A stretch of 64,000 nucleotides of DNA, taken from the NCBI GenBank assembly GCA_048267305.1, contig JBLWXT010000005.1:62001-126000 (forward strand). The letters are read 5' to 3'. The translations under genes were made by a program, and so were the position numbers. This DNA comes from Owenweeksia sp048267305 (GTDB lineage Bacteria > Bacteroidota > Bacteroidia > Flavobacteriales > Schleiferiaceae). Shown one piece after another: positions 1 to 8,820 of this stretch (position 1 is its first letter; the number at the start of each line of letters is the position of its first letter). Below the pieces are notes generated by a model. It searched no databases and was not told where the DNA came from. It saw only the letters and a list, made by a program, of their open reading frames with translations.

Positions 1-1635
1 GGGATTGAACTCCACCTTATTTACTTTAAAGGGAATGCTTAGGCTGAATGTTTGTCCGGATGAGGTATGATTAAGACGTAATGTGGTATCCACGCCCCAA
101 CCCTCTAATTTTACAGGTATGGGCATATCATAAAATGAAACCGAGGGATGAGAAGTAGTTTGATTCACCGTAAGATTTAGGGTGTTTCCCTGTTGACTCC
201 AAAAGATTTGGTAGGTAGGATACCCTTCACCATAAAACCACATATTGAAAAAGTTGGTTAGATTTTGACCGCTACTGGCTTCAATATGGGCCTTAAAGTC
301 TTCAGTATGCGCATAGCCACCCGCTAAGGCGGGATCGTTTAGATAATTGCGGATTCCTTGAAAAAAGGCAGAATCACCAACTTGCCAGCGGAGCATATGG
401 AGCAGGTAAGCACCCTTGTCATAGCTCAATCTTCCACTAAAAATGCGATTGATATTGTTGGTATCGGTACAAAATACCGAGCCTCCCGGTTGTTTGATAA
501 TATTATCCCTCTTTTGGATTTTCCAAAAATCCCAGACACCTCTGGATTGATAGCGCTCTACGGTAAGGCCTTCAAAGTAGGTGGCAAAACCTTCGTTTAG
601 CCAAATGTCTTCCCAACTGCCGCAGGTTATGTGATCTCCAAACCATTGATGGGCGCACTCATGGGCAATCAGTGAGTAGTTAAAGCCTCCCATAAAACTC
701 ATGGTTTGATGCTCCATACCGCCTCCCCAGCCAAACTGAGCATGGCCGTATTTTTCATTGTCAAAAGGATAGGGGATAGTAAGGCTATCAAAAAATTCAA
801 TGATTTCGATAGTGGCCGGAGTAAGGTTTTGGGCGGTGGATAGATCTTCGGGATAAACGTAATTAACAATAGGCATGGGGCCATTGGTGAGCTGTGCCTG
901 ATGCGTGTAGTCGGTATAATTAGTTACTGCAATGGCTATTAAATAGGCGGCAATTGGATGTTGGCTGCGCCAGTGTACCCTTGTTTTGGTGCCGCTTGTT
1001 ACTTCAGAAATTAGTTTTCCATTGCTTCCCACCTTATTCCCGGAAGGGACGGTTACAATAATGTCAAGAGAATCAATCTTATCGTTAAGGTCTTGCTTGG
1101 TGGGCCACCATTCCTGAGCGCCATAAGGTTCGGAGAGTGTCCAAAGCACAGGGGTTCCGCTGTGGTTGGTTTGCTCAAATGCCCCAAAACCACTGCTGTT
1201 TGGCACGCCATGATAGTAAATGGTTATAGAGTCGGTAACATTGGCAGGGAGGCTGCTGCCCAGCGATACGTTAAGAATGTAGTAGGAGGGACGGGTATAG
1301 TTGATGGCGTTTCCTCTATAAATGATGGAATCCACTAGTAGAGTAGAGTCCATGTCGAACTCCATATTGGTGAAACCTGCTTGGCGCGGAGCGAAGTAAG
1401 TGGTAATGCTACCTGAAATAAAGCGCACTGCCGGATCAATCTCCCACTCACAGCGTGCATATTGGTAATCATAGGTGTTGCTGGCCCCTTCCGGGTGATG
1501 AAGGCTGTAGTCTGTTTTGTATGGCCGCTCTGTATCAGCATTGATATGAAAATCAGATTTTACATAAGATTGAGCACTCAACGGCAAACCACCCATAAAA
1601 AGGGTGATCACCAAAATACATTTTAGATACTTCAT
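1..1635 (-). CDS. Secreted M1-family zinc aminopeptidase, 3' end cut by window edge
   Basis: Reading frame open to base 1, so 545 residues are visible and the C-terminus is missing. The start is the ATG at 1635, followed by a signal peptide ending LPLSAQS. The gluzincin zinc site is HECAH at residues 325-329, with the third ligand in NEGFA at E348, the exact HExxH-x18-E spacing of M1 peptidases. The substrate-binding loop that is GxMEN in most M1 enzymes reads GGMEH at 305-309. By family it should trim N-terminal residues from peptides outside the cytoplasm. The visible tail after the catalytic domain is short, so a T9SS sorting domain could lie beyond the edge; that cannot be seen. The gene is divergent from the histidine kinase at 1859, with a 223-bp shared upstream region in which I found no convincing promoter. 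Confidence 0.93.
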   Translation of the reverse strand, partial: MKYLKCILVITLFMGGLPLSAQSYVKSDFHINADTERPYKTDYSLHHPEGASNTYDYQYARCEWEIDPAVRFISGSITTYFAPRQAGFTNMEFDMDSTLLVDSIIYRGNAINYTRPSYYILNVSLGSSLPANVTDSITIYYHGVPNSSGFGAFEQTNHSGTPVLWTLSEPYGAQEWWPTKQDLNDKIDSLDIIVTVPSGNKVGSNGKLISEVTSGTKTRVHWRSQHPIAAYLIAIAVTNYTDYTHQAQLTNGPMPIVNYVYPEDLSTAQNLTPATIEIIEFFDSLTIPYPFDNEKYGHAQFGWGGGMEHQTMSFMGGFNYSLIAHECAHQWFGDHITCGSWEDIWLNEGFATYFEGLTVERYQSRGVWDFWKIQKRDNIIKQPGGSVFCTDTNNINRIFSGRLSYDKGAYLLHMLRWQVGDSAFFQGIRNYLNDPALAGGYAHTEDFKAHIEASSGQNLTNFFNMWFYGEGYPTYQIFWSQQGNTLNLTVNQTTSHPSVSFYDMPIPVKLEGWGVDTTLRLNHTSSGQTFSLSIPFKVNKVEFNP

Positions 1636-1858
1636 AAATAGGATATTATAGGGTATGGGAACAGGGTGAAAGGTAATCAAAAGGGTGTTTTTGGAAAATA
1701 TTGATTTTAGAATCTACCGCATTGCGCACAAGTAGGAGGTGATTGTTATACAGGGATATAGGTCTTATGTTTTTGATAGCCAATAAATTGAAGGTGGGCT
1801 TTTAGCAAAGGCATTTGGTGTTTTTAAATTACTTTGCACGAGAAATTCAATTTGCGTT

Positions 1859-4297
1859 TTGAAAAAAGAGGCCAAAAGATTTGAGGAAAATTCGCCTAAC
1901 TCCAGCATTGATATGATTTACAAGCTGGATGCTAAGGGCCAATATACTTACTTGAATGAGGCTACAGCCAAAACTCTGGGTAAACGCGCTGATGAGCTAA
2001 GGGGAGAGCATTATCTGACCTTTGTACAGGAGGAGCATCGCAAAAGGGTACAGGAGTTTTATAGCCAGCAAATCGAGCAACAAATAGCTTCCACCTATTT
2101 TGAGTTTCCTCTGATGCGCATTGATATTAAGCCAATGTGGGTAGGGCAAACAGTTGATTTGGTTTACGAAAATGGTGAGCTCCGGGAAGTGCTGGTAGTG
2201 GCACATGATGTTACCGAAAAGGTTTTAGCCACCCAGTTGGCTGCCAATAGTGAGGAAAAATACAGAAATATTATTGAAAACATCAACTTAGGGTTGATGG
2301 AGGTTGACCTTGAGGAAAGAATTGTATTTGCCAATAAATCCTTTTGTAAAATAATGGGCTATGAGCTTGGCGAACTTATCGGGAAAAAAGCCAGTGATGT
2401 TTTTCTAAAAGAGGAAGATGTAGAAGAACAACAAAAAATAGAAAGGGCAAATGATACGCGAAAGGAGGGAAATGCCTCTGCCTATGAGGTGAAAATAAGA
2501 AGAAGGGATGGCAGCCCCGTGTGGATGATAATCTCCGGGGCACCGGTAAGAAACAGCCAGGGAGAAGTGATTGGATCATTGGGGATTCACAATGACATTA
2601 GCGAGAGAAAAGAGCAGGAGTTACAACGACAGGAACTGTTGGAAGAACTGTCCGTGCGGAATGAGCAGCTCCATGAAAAACAAAATTACCTCACCGTCAT
2701 AAATGATTTTGCAGCAAAGCTCATATGCTCTTCCGATATAGATGAAGTAGCCCATGAAATTACTCAGTACATCACCAGGCGCCTTGGATTTGAGGATTGT
2801 GTGGTATATCTGATGGATCAGGAAAAATCGGAATTGAAGCTGGGGGCAAGTGCCGTAAAACTGAAAGACAAAAGCACCTTTGAAAGCCACGGACGCATAC
2901 CTCTGAGCACGGGTATAGTGGGAGCAGTGGCAAAAAGTGGCGAAACCCTTGTTGTGAATGATACTACCAATGACAAGAGGTACTTTGCAAGCAGAGGTGC
3001 CAACCACTCGGAGTTAGCGGTGCCCATTGTTTCTGATGGGGAGGTTATTGGCGTAATAGATTCCGAGAACCCCCAAAAAAACTTTTTTACATCGGAGCAT
3101 ATTCAAACGTTCACAACCATAGCCAATTTATCCGCATCACGTATTAAGAGTTTACTTATAAGGCAAAAGCGGGAAGAGGCTGAGCTGGCATTAATGGATA
3201 GTGAAACCAGACTTCGCTCGGTAATTAACTCTTCCCTGGATGCAATAATCACCATAAATGAAGAGGGGCTGGTGCAGGAGTGGAATGATAGGGCAGAAGA
3301 GATTTTTGGATATACCAAAGCTGAGGCTTTAGGATCGGATTTGTCGTCATTGATTATTCCTGAAAAATACCGAGAAGCGCATGCCAATGGCATGAAGCAC
3401 TTTTTGGCATCGGGGGAAGGTCCTGTGCTGAATCGGCATATTGAATTGCATGCTGAGCATAAAAACGGAAATTATTTTCCGGTGGAAATCAGCATAGTGC
3501 CAATCAAAATGAACAAATATTATTTGTTTTCGGCCTTTGTAAGGGATATCACCATGAGGAAAAAAGCCCTGGGAGATATGGAGGAAGCTCTGCGAAAGCA
3601 AACTGAGCTAAACGATCTGAAGTCCAGGCTTATCTCCATGACCTCCCATGAATTTAGAACTCCACTCACCACCATCAAAAGCAATACGGATCTTATTTCC
3701 TTTATTTTAGAAAGGGAGAATGTGGGAAGCAGCTCCGTCCTTAGCAAAAACCTGGATCGTATAAACTTTGAAATTACGCGCCTTAATAATATGGTTAATG
3801 ACATATTAATGGCAGGAAAACTTGAGTCGGGTAATTTCACTTTCAGGCCTACCAAGGTTTATATGCTTGATTTTTGCCAGGAAATTATTTCACAATCTTT
3901 TGCCTACCAAAAGGATGGTAGAAAAATAAGGGTGGAGGTTACAGGAAAAGCACGTCCGGTAATGATTGATAAGAGTATTTATTCCCATATCATTATAAAT
4001 CTGCTTTCCAATGCCTTAAAATATTCGGAGGGAAACCCTTCACCGGTTTTACATCTTACATTTACAGATGACGAAATGTATTTGATGGTAAAGGATTTTG
4101 GGATAGGTATACCCTATGAGGATCAGGAGCGCCTGTTTGAATCATTTTTCAGGGCTGGCAATGCCGGAGCTATAAATGGCACAGGAATGGGCCTGGCCAT
4201 TGTAAAACAGTTTGTAGAACTGCATAATGCAGACATAAAAGTATTTAGTGTGGAGGGCGAGGGGACAGAAATCACTATAGTGCATACCCTTGATTAA
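1859..4297 (+). CDS. Soluble PAS-PAS-GAF-PAS hybrid-type sensor histidine kinase
   Basis: 812 residues from a TTG start; the next in-frame ATG (M19) would cut into the first PAS domain, so TTG is preferred. Order: PAS at about 8-120, PAS with PAC tail at about 130-255 (ends HNDISERKEQE), coiled linker, GAF at about 275-430, PAS at about 440-565, HisKA with phospho-acceptor H597 in SHEFRTPL, then HATPase_c with N-box NLLSNALKYS, G1 DFGIGIP and G2 GTGMGLAIV. There is no signal peptide or membrane segment, so it senses a cytoplasmic cue; which ligand binds the PAS or GAF domains cannot be told. There is no receiver domain. The LytTR regulator gene begins 21 bases after the stop, in the same orientation, and is the obvious partner. 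Confidence 0.93.
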   Translation: MKKEAKRFEENSPNSSIDMIYKLDAKGQYTYLNEATAKTLGKRADELRGEHYLTFVQEEHRKRVQEFYSQQIEQQIASTYFEFPLMRIDIKPMWVGQTVDLVYENGELREVLVVAHDVTEKVLATQLAANSEEKYRNIIENINLGLMEVDLEERIVFANKSFCKIMGYELGELIGKKASDVFLKEEDVEEQQKIERANDTRKEGNASAYEVKIRRRDGSPVWMIISGAPVRNSQGEVIGSLGIHNDISERKEQELQRQELLEELSVRNEQLHEKQNYLTVINDFAAKLICSSDIDEVAHEITQYITRRLGFEDCVVYLMDQEKSELKLGASAVKLKDKSTFESHGRIPLSTGIVGAVAKSGETLVVNDTTNDKRYFASRGANHSELAVPIVSDGEVIGVIDSENPQKNFFTSEHIQTFTTIANLSASRIKSLLIRQKREEAELALMDSETRLRSVINSSLDAIITINEEGLVQEWNDRAEEIFGYTKAEALGSDLSSLIIPEKYREAHANGMKHFLASGEGPVLNRHIELHAEHKNGNYFPVEISIVPIKMNKYYLFSAFVRDITMRKKALGDMEEALRKQTELNDLKSRLISMTSHEFRTPLTTIKSNTDLISFILERENVGSSSVLSKNLDRINFEITRLNNMVNDILMAGKLESGNFTFRPTKVYMLDFCQEIISQSFAYQKDGRKIRVEVTGKARPVMIDKSIYSHIIINLLSNALKYSEGNPSPVLHLTFTDDEMYLMVKDFGIGIPYEDQERLFESFFRAGNAGAINGTGMGLAIVKQFVELHNADIKVFSVEGEGTEITIVHTLD

Positions 4298-4318
4298 ACT
4301 TTATGAATTTAACGGAAT

Positions 4319-5050
4319 ATGGATAGGTATAAGGTATTAATAGTTGAGGATGACCCCAATATTGCAGATACCCTTAAGGATATGCTTGAAGCATTGGGCC
4401 ATTACGTTTTGGATGTTTTTGATAATGGCAGGGCTGTGCTGGAATATCTGAAGGATAATTCACCCGAATTGGTTTTGCTAGACATACAATTGAAGGGAAA
4501 TATGGATGGTCTTGAGGTGGCTGGCCACATTCGCCAACTGGGTGATATGCCCTTTATTTTCACCACTGCTTTTGCAGATGAAGCCACCCTCAAGAAGGCC
4601 ACATCTCACGCGCCATACGGCTATATCGTAAAACCGTATGGTATGAAGGATATCCTTGCTGCTATTGAGATTGCAATGAATAATCACAAGTTGATTGGAG
4701 AACTGAAAAATGTGAGCCCCGAGCCGGCCATGGCTACAAATGATCATTTGTTTTTAAAAGTGGAAACCCGATTGGTAAAAGTTAAGGAAGAAGATATTTT
4801 ATATGTGGAGGCAAAGGGTGACTATGTACTTTTTAAAACAGTGGAAAAGGGACATATTGTACATTCTACAATGAAGAAGGTTGAGGAAAAACTAAATCCG
4901 GCCAGGTTTTTAAAAGTGCATAGATCATTTATTATCAATCTTGAACATGTAGTGGATATCGAAGACAGCAGCTTACTCATTAATCAAAAGGTAATTCCGA
5001 TAAGCCGCTCCAACAAGGAGGCTCTCCTTTCCCGAATTAATACCTTCTAA
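4319..5050 (+). CDS. LytTR-family response regulator
   Basis: 243 residues. The receiver domain (about 4-122) has the acidic pair E10-D11-D12, the phospho-acceptor D55 in LVLLDIQL, the switch Thr in FIFTTAF and the conserved Lys in IVKPYG. A LytTR DNA-binding domain fills about 145-243 (motifs ILYVEAKGDYV, FLKVHRSFIIN, IPISRS). It is the cognate partner of the upstream kinase by position and strand. HisKA-type kinases usually pair with winged-helix or Fis-type outputs, while LytTR regulators more often pair with HisK_5 membrane kinases, though PAS-kinase/LytTR pairs do occur in Bacteroidota. Target genes are not evident here. The nearest terminator lies 230 bases downstream and may instead serve the candidate small RNA. 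Confidence 0.93.
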   Translation: MDRYKVLIVEDDPNIADTLKDMLEALGHYVLDVFDNGRAVLEYLKDNSPELVLLDIQLKGNMDGLEVAGHIRQLGDMPFIFTTAFADEATLKKATSHAPYGYIVKPYGMKDILAAIEIAMNNHKLIGELKNVSPEPAMATNDHLFLKVETRLVKVKEEDILYVEAKGDYVLFKTVEKGHIVHSTMKKVEEKLNPARFLKVHRSFIINLEHVVDIEDSSLLINQKVIPISRSNKEALLSRINTF

Positions 5051-5123
5051 CGATAGAGGCTAACTGTTTGTCGTAACAAAACATTCAGCCAACCTTAATT
5101 TTTTGCGATTCAACAACTTTGAG

Positions 5124-5154
5124 TTTGCTTATTAACTGCACACGCATACCTTTG
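5124..5154 (+). promoter_or_regulatory. Housekeeping Bacteroidota promoter
   Basis: TTTG at 5124-5127, then 19 bases, then TACCTTTG at 5147-5154: a full match to the TTTG / TAnnTTTG consensus recognised by the Bacteroidota primary sigma factor. No open reading frame of useful length follows before the terminator at 5281, so it probably drives a short non-coding transcript. Confidence 0.55.
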
Positions 5155-5160
5155 CAGCGT

Positions 5161-5314
5161 TATTAATTGGAAGCTTTACTCCAAATACAGCAACAATAAA
5201 GGACACATAGAAATTTTCTTTTAAATTAAGGTTAAGGGGTTAACATCACAAAAGGAAAGTTTTTTAGAGAAGTGTTAAAGACCCTGAAGGAATGATTTTC
5301 TTCAGGGTTTTTTG
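5161..5314 (+). ncRNA. Candidate intergenic small RNA, about 150 nt
   Basis: This segment lies between a consensus promoter (5124-5154) and a strong intrinsic terminator (5281-5313), in a 326-bp gap with no plausible gene on either strand. The predicted start is 6-8 bases after the -7 element. The 5' half is A/T-rich and unstructured by eye; a purine-rich stretch with repeated AAGG (5229-5257) precedes the terminator stem. I do not recognise it as 6S RNA, tmRNA or another named family. It could also be merely the trailer of the LytTR transcript with a chance promoter match. Confidence 0.4.
5281..5313 (+). terminator. Intrinsic terminator
   Basis: A perfect 9-bp stem (5281-5289 ACCCTGAAG with 5300-5308) and a 10-base loop are followed by a run of T to 5313. 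The T-run lies on the plus-strand side only, so it terminates plus-strand transcripts: the candidate small RNA and any read-through from the LytTR gene. Confidence 0.85.
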
Positions 5315-5376
5315 TTACTATATGTTTGGTTTTGATGATAGCACCGCGGCAGTTAGTAGTTTGAAAAATCAATTGC

Positions 5377-6000
5377 TCAATTTGCTTTAACCTTTCCTGT
5401 ACTATTCCATTTGTTTATTCTTCTTACGAGAAGCACTGTGCCAATTACGGAAGGTAAAAACCATACGATATAGAAGGGAATAAAGTTTACATTAACCACC
5501 AAAAATGCGGTAAGGGTGGCTATATATGCTCCACCAATACGGGCGGCATGCCTGGGGATGTTTTTGGAAATATCACTTTTTCCCCTTAAGTCCACTATAC
5601 CAAAAAATAGCTGGAGAAGTCCAAACACCAGGGCCACTATGTTGAGATTGGGCCAGTTTGCCAAAGCTATGCCCACTAAAAACAAACCGCTGCCAAAGGC
5701 TAAAGCTCCCAATATTTTTGACTGTTTGATTTTTGTGCTTTGATGACCATGCCTAACCCAAACCCAGCCTGAAAGTGTAAGATATAGTGAAAAAACACCA
5801 ATGCCCAATAACATGGAGTTTGGATGCAAACGGCTGAGCACAATAGCTGAAGTAGTTGCTACAACCATTCCTGGCACAAAAAATCTCCCCGCCCGTTTGT
5901 GAATTTTACTTCCTTTAACAGTGATGGCTGCTATAGCTCCCGCAATTAGCGAAATACCAGCTGAGATAATATGGAGCCAGAGGAAAATGTTGAAGATCAT
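5377..6000 (-). CDS. DUF2306-like integral membrane protein
   Basis: 207 residues with about six hydrophobic segments and no signal peptide cleavage site. The N-terminus reads LWLHIISAGISLIAGAIA and is followed by a KIHKRAGRFF motif, the His/Arg loop pattern of the DUF2306 group of predicted membrane proteins. No catalytic function is known for the family. The tail is rich in Lys and Asn. It stands alone on the minus strand, 57 bases downstream of the lipoprotein gene at 6058, and could be cotranscribed with it. The family assignment is by pattern, not search. Confidence 0.65.
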   Translation of the reverse strand: MIFNIFLWLHIISAGISLIAGAIAAITVKGSKIHKRAGRFFVPGMVVATTSAIVLSRLHPNSMLLGIGVFSLYLTLSGWVWVRHGHQSTKIKQSKILGALAFGSGLFLVGIALANWPNLNIVALVFGLLQLFFGIVDLRGKSDISKNIPRHAARIGGAYIATLTAFLVVNVNFIPFYIVWFLPSVIGTVLLVRRINKWNSTGKVKAN

Positions 6001-6057
6001 TGGGGAAAGATACTAAGTTAGTGGTGCATTTAGCTTTTGCGGAAAGTTAATATCAGA

Positions 6058-6666
6058 TTACATATCATACAGATTAGATCGATATTCAAATAGCTCATCG
6101 CCCTTAAACAACATAAACCTGCACCAGCCGGTTTCCTCTTTACTCGGTTTACGTCCCAGCAAATCTGCTTCGAAAAGTTTGTTTATTCCATTGAAATATT
6201 TCTTTTCGTAGTAAAAATGATTTGCGATTAAAATAGGCTCAACAGCTACATTCTGGGCGTTCATCTGTTTCATGTCATAATAATCTGCAACTACATATAG
6301 CTTGTAATTATGGGCATCACAGTATTCCTGACAAGCGGAAATTAATATGCAGCTTTTTCCAGGGCAGTTTGGGCCCCACATATAAACCACGGAGGTATCA
6401 TTATGCTTAAGGCAATTTTTTAACTGCGCGCCAGTTACCGCATATATTTTGGTGCTGTCTTGTGGTAGGTCACAGATATCCTTATTTGTATCCACAAAAA
6501 TCACTTGCTCCTTATCGGTTTCGGATAGGAGCTTATAATCATTTCCAGGGCCTTTTCCATGTATAGAGATTAAACAAGAGGAAAATGTAAATACAATAAT
6601 GACACAACCGGTTATCATCAGCAGAAGCGAACGCATACTTATGGGAATAGGCAATATTATTTTCAA
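6058..6666 (-). CDS. Thioredoxin-like lipoprotein
   Basis: 202 residues, or 192 if translation starts at the second Met (M11, base 6636), which gives a tighter signal sequence. The lipobox TFSSC marks it as a lipoprotein. The region around residues 90-130 (VVYMWGPNCPGKSC, then a beta strand YKLYVVADYYD) resembles a thioredoxin fold, with CPGKSC in place of the usual CxxC: the cysteines are separated by four residues, so normal disulfide exchange is not assured. Function is unknown. It is 13 bases downstream of the propeller lipoprotein gene at 6680-7939, suggesting one operon and a shared envelope location. Confidence 0.6.
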   Translation of the reverse strand: MKIILPIPISMRSLLLMITGCVIIVFTFSSCLISIHGKGPGNDYKLLSETDKEQVIFVDTNKDICDLPQDSTKIYAVTGAQLKNCLKHNDTSVVYMWGPNCPGKSCILISACQEYCDAHNYKLYVVADYYDMKQMNAQNVAVEPILIANHFYYEKKYFNGINKLFEADLLGRKPSKEETGWCRFMLFKGDELFEYRSNLYDM

Positions 6667-6679
6667 TTTACAAAGTAGA

Positions 6680-7939
6680 TTATAAAGCCTTCACTCTCCA
6701 CACCGTTCCGCCACCATCTTCGGTAACCAGCATGCTGCCATCCTTTAAAACAAATACGCCAACGGGGCGGCCATACACCTTTTCATCCTTAAGGTTGGAG
6801 ATAAAGCCGTTTAGGAATTTCTCCACCTTTCCGCTTGGTTTTCCATTTTCAAATGGGATAAAAAGCACGGTGTAGCCATTGAGGGTAGTGCGATTCCACG
6901 AACCATGTTGCGCCACAAAAGCGCCATTTCTATACTTTTCAGGGAAGGCCGTTTTGTTGTAAAAGGCAATACCCAAAGAAGCGGTATGCGAACCCACAGC
7001 AAAATCAGGTTTAATGGATTTAGGGAGATTGGCTGGGAGATCATCTTTCCAACGTGGATCTATATTATTGCCAAAGTAGGTATAAGGCCAACCGTAAAAT
7101 CCGCCCTCTTTTACCGAAGTAATGTAATCTGGAACCAAATTGTCGCCTAAAGCATCACGCTCGTTCACCGCTGTCCACAATTCACCGGTTACGGGATTCC
7201 AATCCATCCCAACAGGGTTGCGCAAACCGGAAGCATAAATCTTCTCACCACTACCATCGGGATTTATTTCCAAAATATTGGCCCTGCGCTTTTCATCTTC
7301 CATACCATCCTCGGCCACATTGCTGGCAGAACCTACCGTTATATAAATTTTAGAGCCATCCTTTGCAGCGATGAGATTACGCGTCCAATGGGCATTATAG
7401 CCGTTGGCCGGTAAATCCAGTATCTTTTCACCCTTTCCCTGCAAAGGGCCATTGCCATTGTATTTAAATCGCAATAGCTCACCGGTATTTGCCACGTAGA
7501 AATAACCATTTAAATACAGCATTCCCAAGGGTTTATCCAAATCATCCTTAAATACAAAGGAAGTATCAGGCTTGCCGTCAGCATTCAAATCCCTGAAAAG
7601 GGTAAGCCTGTCTGCCTTGGATTCTGAAACTATAATATCGCTATTCTCCATTTCGTAAACCCAGCGGGGTTGGTCTAAACCACCAGCAAAAAGTGAAACT
7701 TCAAAGCCTTCCGGAGCAGTTGGGGTTTGTCCGTTTTCCCAACCTTGCACCGAGCTGAAGTTGTACACCGATTTTGTGACATAAGGATTAGCCAGTGAAT
7801 CGGATGGTACACCATATCCGGCTAATGAATCGGCTTTGGCTTTTGATGTTAGAGGTTGGTCCTTGTAAATGAAAGTGGTGTTGCAGGAGGGGAGAATGAG
7901 TGTGGCAAGAAAAAAATACAATAGCGATCTTAGAGACAT
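6680..7939 (-). CDS. Sorbosone-dehydrogenase-like PQQ beta-propeller lipoprotein
   Basis: 419 residues with lipobox LPSC near residue 19. The rest is a six-bladed propeller of the L-sorbosone / soluble glucose dehydrogenase type: blade motifs include DLNADGKPD (calcium-loop-like), HWTRNL, ITVGSASN, GLRNPVGMDW, GGFYGWPY, QHGSWNR and the closing ITVxxDGGGT-like VTEDGGGTVWRV. Family members oxidise sugars or aldoses with PQQ outside the cytoplasm; many Bacteroidota members have no proven substrate. No pqq gene is visible in the window, so cofactor supply is untested. It is followed in the same direction by the thioredoxin-like lipoprotein gene at 13 bases. Confidence 0.8.
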   Translation of the reverse strand: MSLRSLLYFFLATLILPSCNTTFIYKDQPLTSKAKADSLAGYGVPSDSLANPYVTKSVYNFSSVQGWENGQTPTAPEGFEVSLFAGGLDQPRWVYEMENSDIIVSESKADRLTLFRDLNADGKPDTSFVFKDDLDKPLGMLYLNGYFYVANTGELLRFKYNGNGPLQGKGEKILDLPANGYNAHWTRNLIAAKDGSKIYITVGSASNVAEDGMEDEKRRANILEINPDGSGEKIYASGLRNPVGMDWNPVTGELWTAVNERDALGDNLVPDYITSVKEGGFYGWPYTYFGNNIDPRWKDDLPANLPKSIKPDFAVGSHTASLGIAFYNKTAFPEKYRNGAFVAQHGSWNRTTLNGYTVLFIPFENGKPSGKVEKFLNGFISNLKDEKVYGRPVGVFVLKDGSMLVTEDGGGTVWRVKAL

Positions 7940-8073
7940 TGATTGGGGATTTTACTTTAATATGTATTTAAGAGACCATATATTAAACGGTTTGTTCTCG
8001 TTGTAATTCTATGACATTTCAGTTAAAGCTCTTGGATAAGGATTTGCTGATGTATGTGGATATTCAGATTCTT

Positions 8074-8670
8074 CTAGCTAATAAAATCAGATCCTTCTCG
8101 ATTAGTCAACAGCATTTCCAGTTCTTCATTCCAAAAAGAGTGAGTGGATAAAGCTCGCTTGTCACAGTATGTCATTTTTCTTTTTAAGTCATTAAAATGC
8201 TTGTTTGAAAATGTAGAGTTCATAATTGCCTCCTCTCCATTCTCAGATTGGACTATTTGGACGAAATCTCTATAGATAATAAGAAACTCCGCCAGGTGAA
8301 GAACCGAGGAATTCATGAACCGGCATTCAAAGTCATTTTCATGATTAAGACATTCTATTTGACAGTTCAGCTGTTTATTTATTACCACGGGATCACCATT
8401 TCCGTCAGAACCGATAACGATGTACTTCGAAAATCTTTCGTCAAGGAAATTATATTGATTGGTTAACCTATTTATTCCCTTAAAAACATCTTGGGAATCA
8501 TCTATAAATGACAAATAGGGAGCAGCACTATCTGGTAAACCTGATTCATTAAGAAAATCTGTGGTAATAATATTTAAGTCCAGTAGTTCAAGTTGTGATC
8601 GCTTAATTGTAAACAAACGTGAAAAGCCGTTATCACTTCCCCAAGTATTCTTAAATTCCTTTGGTGTCAT
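8074..8670 (-). CDS. SUKH (SMI1/KNR4-like) immunity-type protein
   Basis: 198 residues from ATG 8670. An upstream in-frame ATG at 8718 would add 16 residues, but a TACATTTG promoter element lies inside that extension, so the shorter start is chosen. It is cytoplasmic with no signal sequence. The pattern GLPDSAAPYLSF, then YIVIGSDGNGDPVVIN and CLNHENDFECRFMNSS follows SUKH-superfamily proteins, where a G-D-G-x-G-D turn and a His-Glu step are typical. Members neutralise polymorphic toxins (contact-dependent or T6SS-type) or act as generic scaffolds. No toxin, Rhs or VgrG gene is nearby, so it would be an orphan. It is divergent from the ECF sigma gene. Assignment by pattern only. Confidence 0.55.
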   Translation of the reverse strand: MTPKEFKNTWGSDNGFSRLFTIKRSQLELLDLNIITTDFLNESGLPDSAAPYLSFIDDSQDVFKGINRLTNQYNFLDERFSKYIVIGSDGNGDPVVINKQLNCQIECLNHENDFECRFMNSSVLHLAEFLIIYRDFVQIVQSENGEEAIMNSTFSNKHFNDLKRKMTYCDKRALSTHSFWNEELEMLLTNREGSDFIS

Positions 8671-8699
8671 TATTAGTTTTGATTGATAACAAAGAATTC

Positions 8700-8707
8700 C
8701 AAATGTA
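8700..8707 (-). promoter_or_regulatory. -7 element for the SUKH-like gene
   Basis: Reads TACATTTG on the minus strand, a full match to TAnnTTTG, ending 30 bases before the ATG at 8670. A matching TTTG -33 box at the usual distance is not present, so strength is uncertain. It supports the shorter start of the downstream gene. Confidence 0.4.
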
Positions 8708-8775
8708 GGAAAACACAACAGCTCATTATAACTTCATTGCTGTTTCTCCGTTGAGGATGATAAAAAATCCCAAAC

Positions 8776-8806
8776 TTTCTCAAACCCAATGGAGGGTTTA
8801 CATTTG
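8776..8806 (+). promoter_or_regulatory. Housekeeping promoter of the ECF sigma gene
   Basis: TTTC at 8776-8779 (one mismatch to TTTG), 19 bases, then TACATTTG at 8799-8806. The expected transcript start, about 7 bases on, falls near 8813, leaving a leader of under 12 bases before the TTG/GTG start codons at 8821/8824. The sigma gene therefore appears to be transcribed by the primary sigma factor rather than by the ECF-type sites that follow. Confidence 0.55.
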
Positions 8807-8820
8807 CCCTTCACAAAATA

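Noticed and set aside
1814..1836. Primary-sigma promoter for the PAS kinase
   Set aside because: TTTG at 1814 and TACTTTG at 1830 are only 12 bases apart and the second lacks one spacer base.
8671..8718. Upstream start for the SUKH-like gene
   Set aside because: A consensus -7 element lies within this segment and the extra residues (CFPTFGILCYQ) are not family-like.
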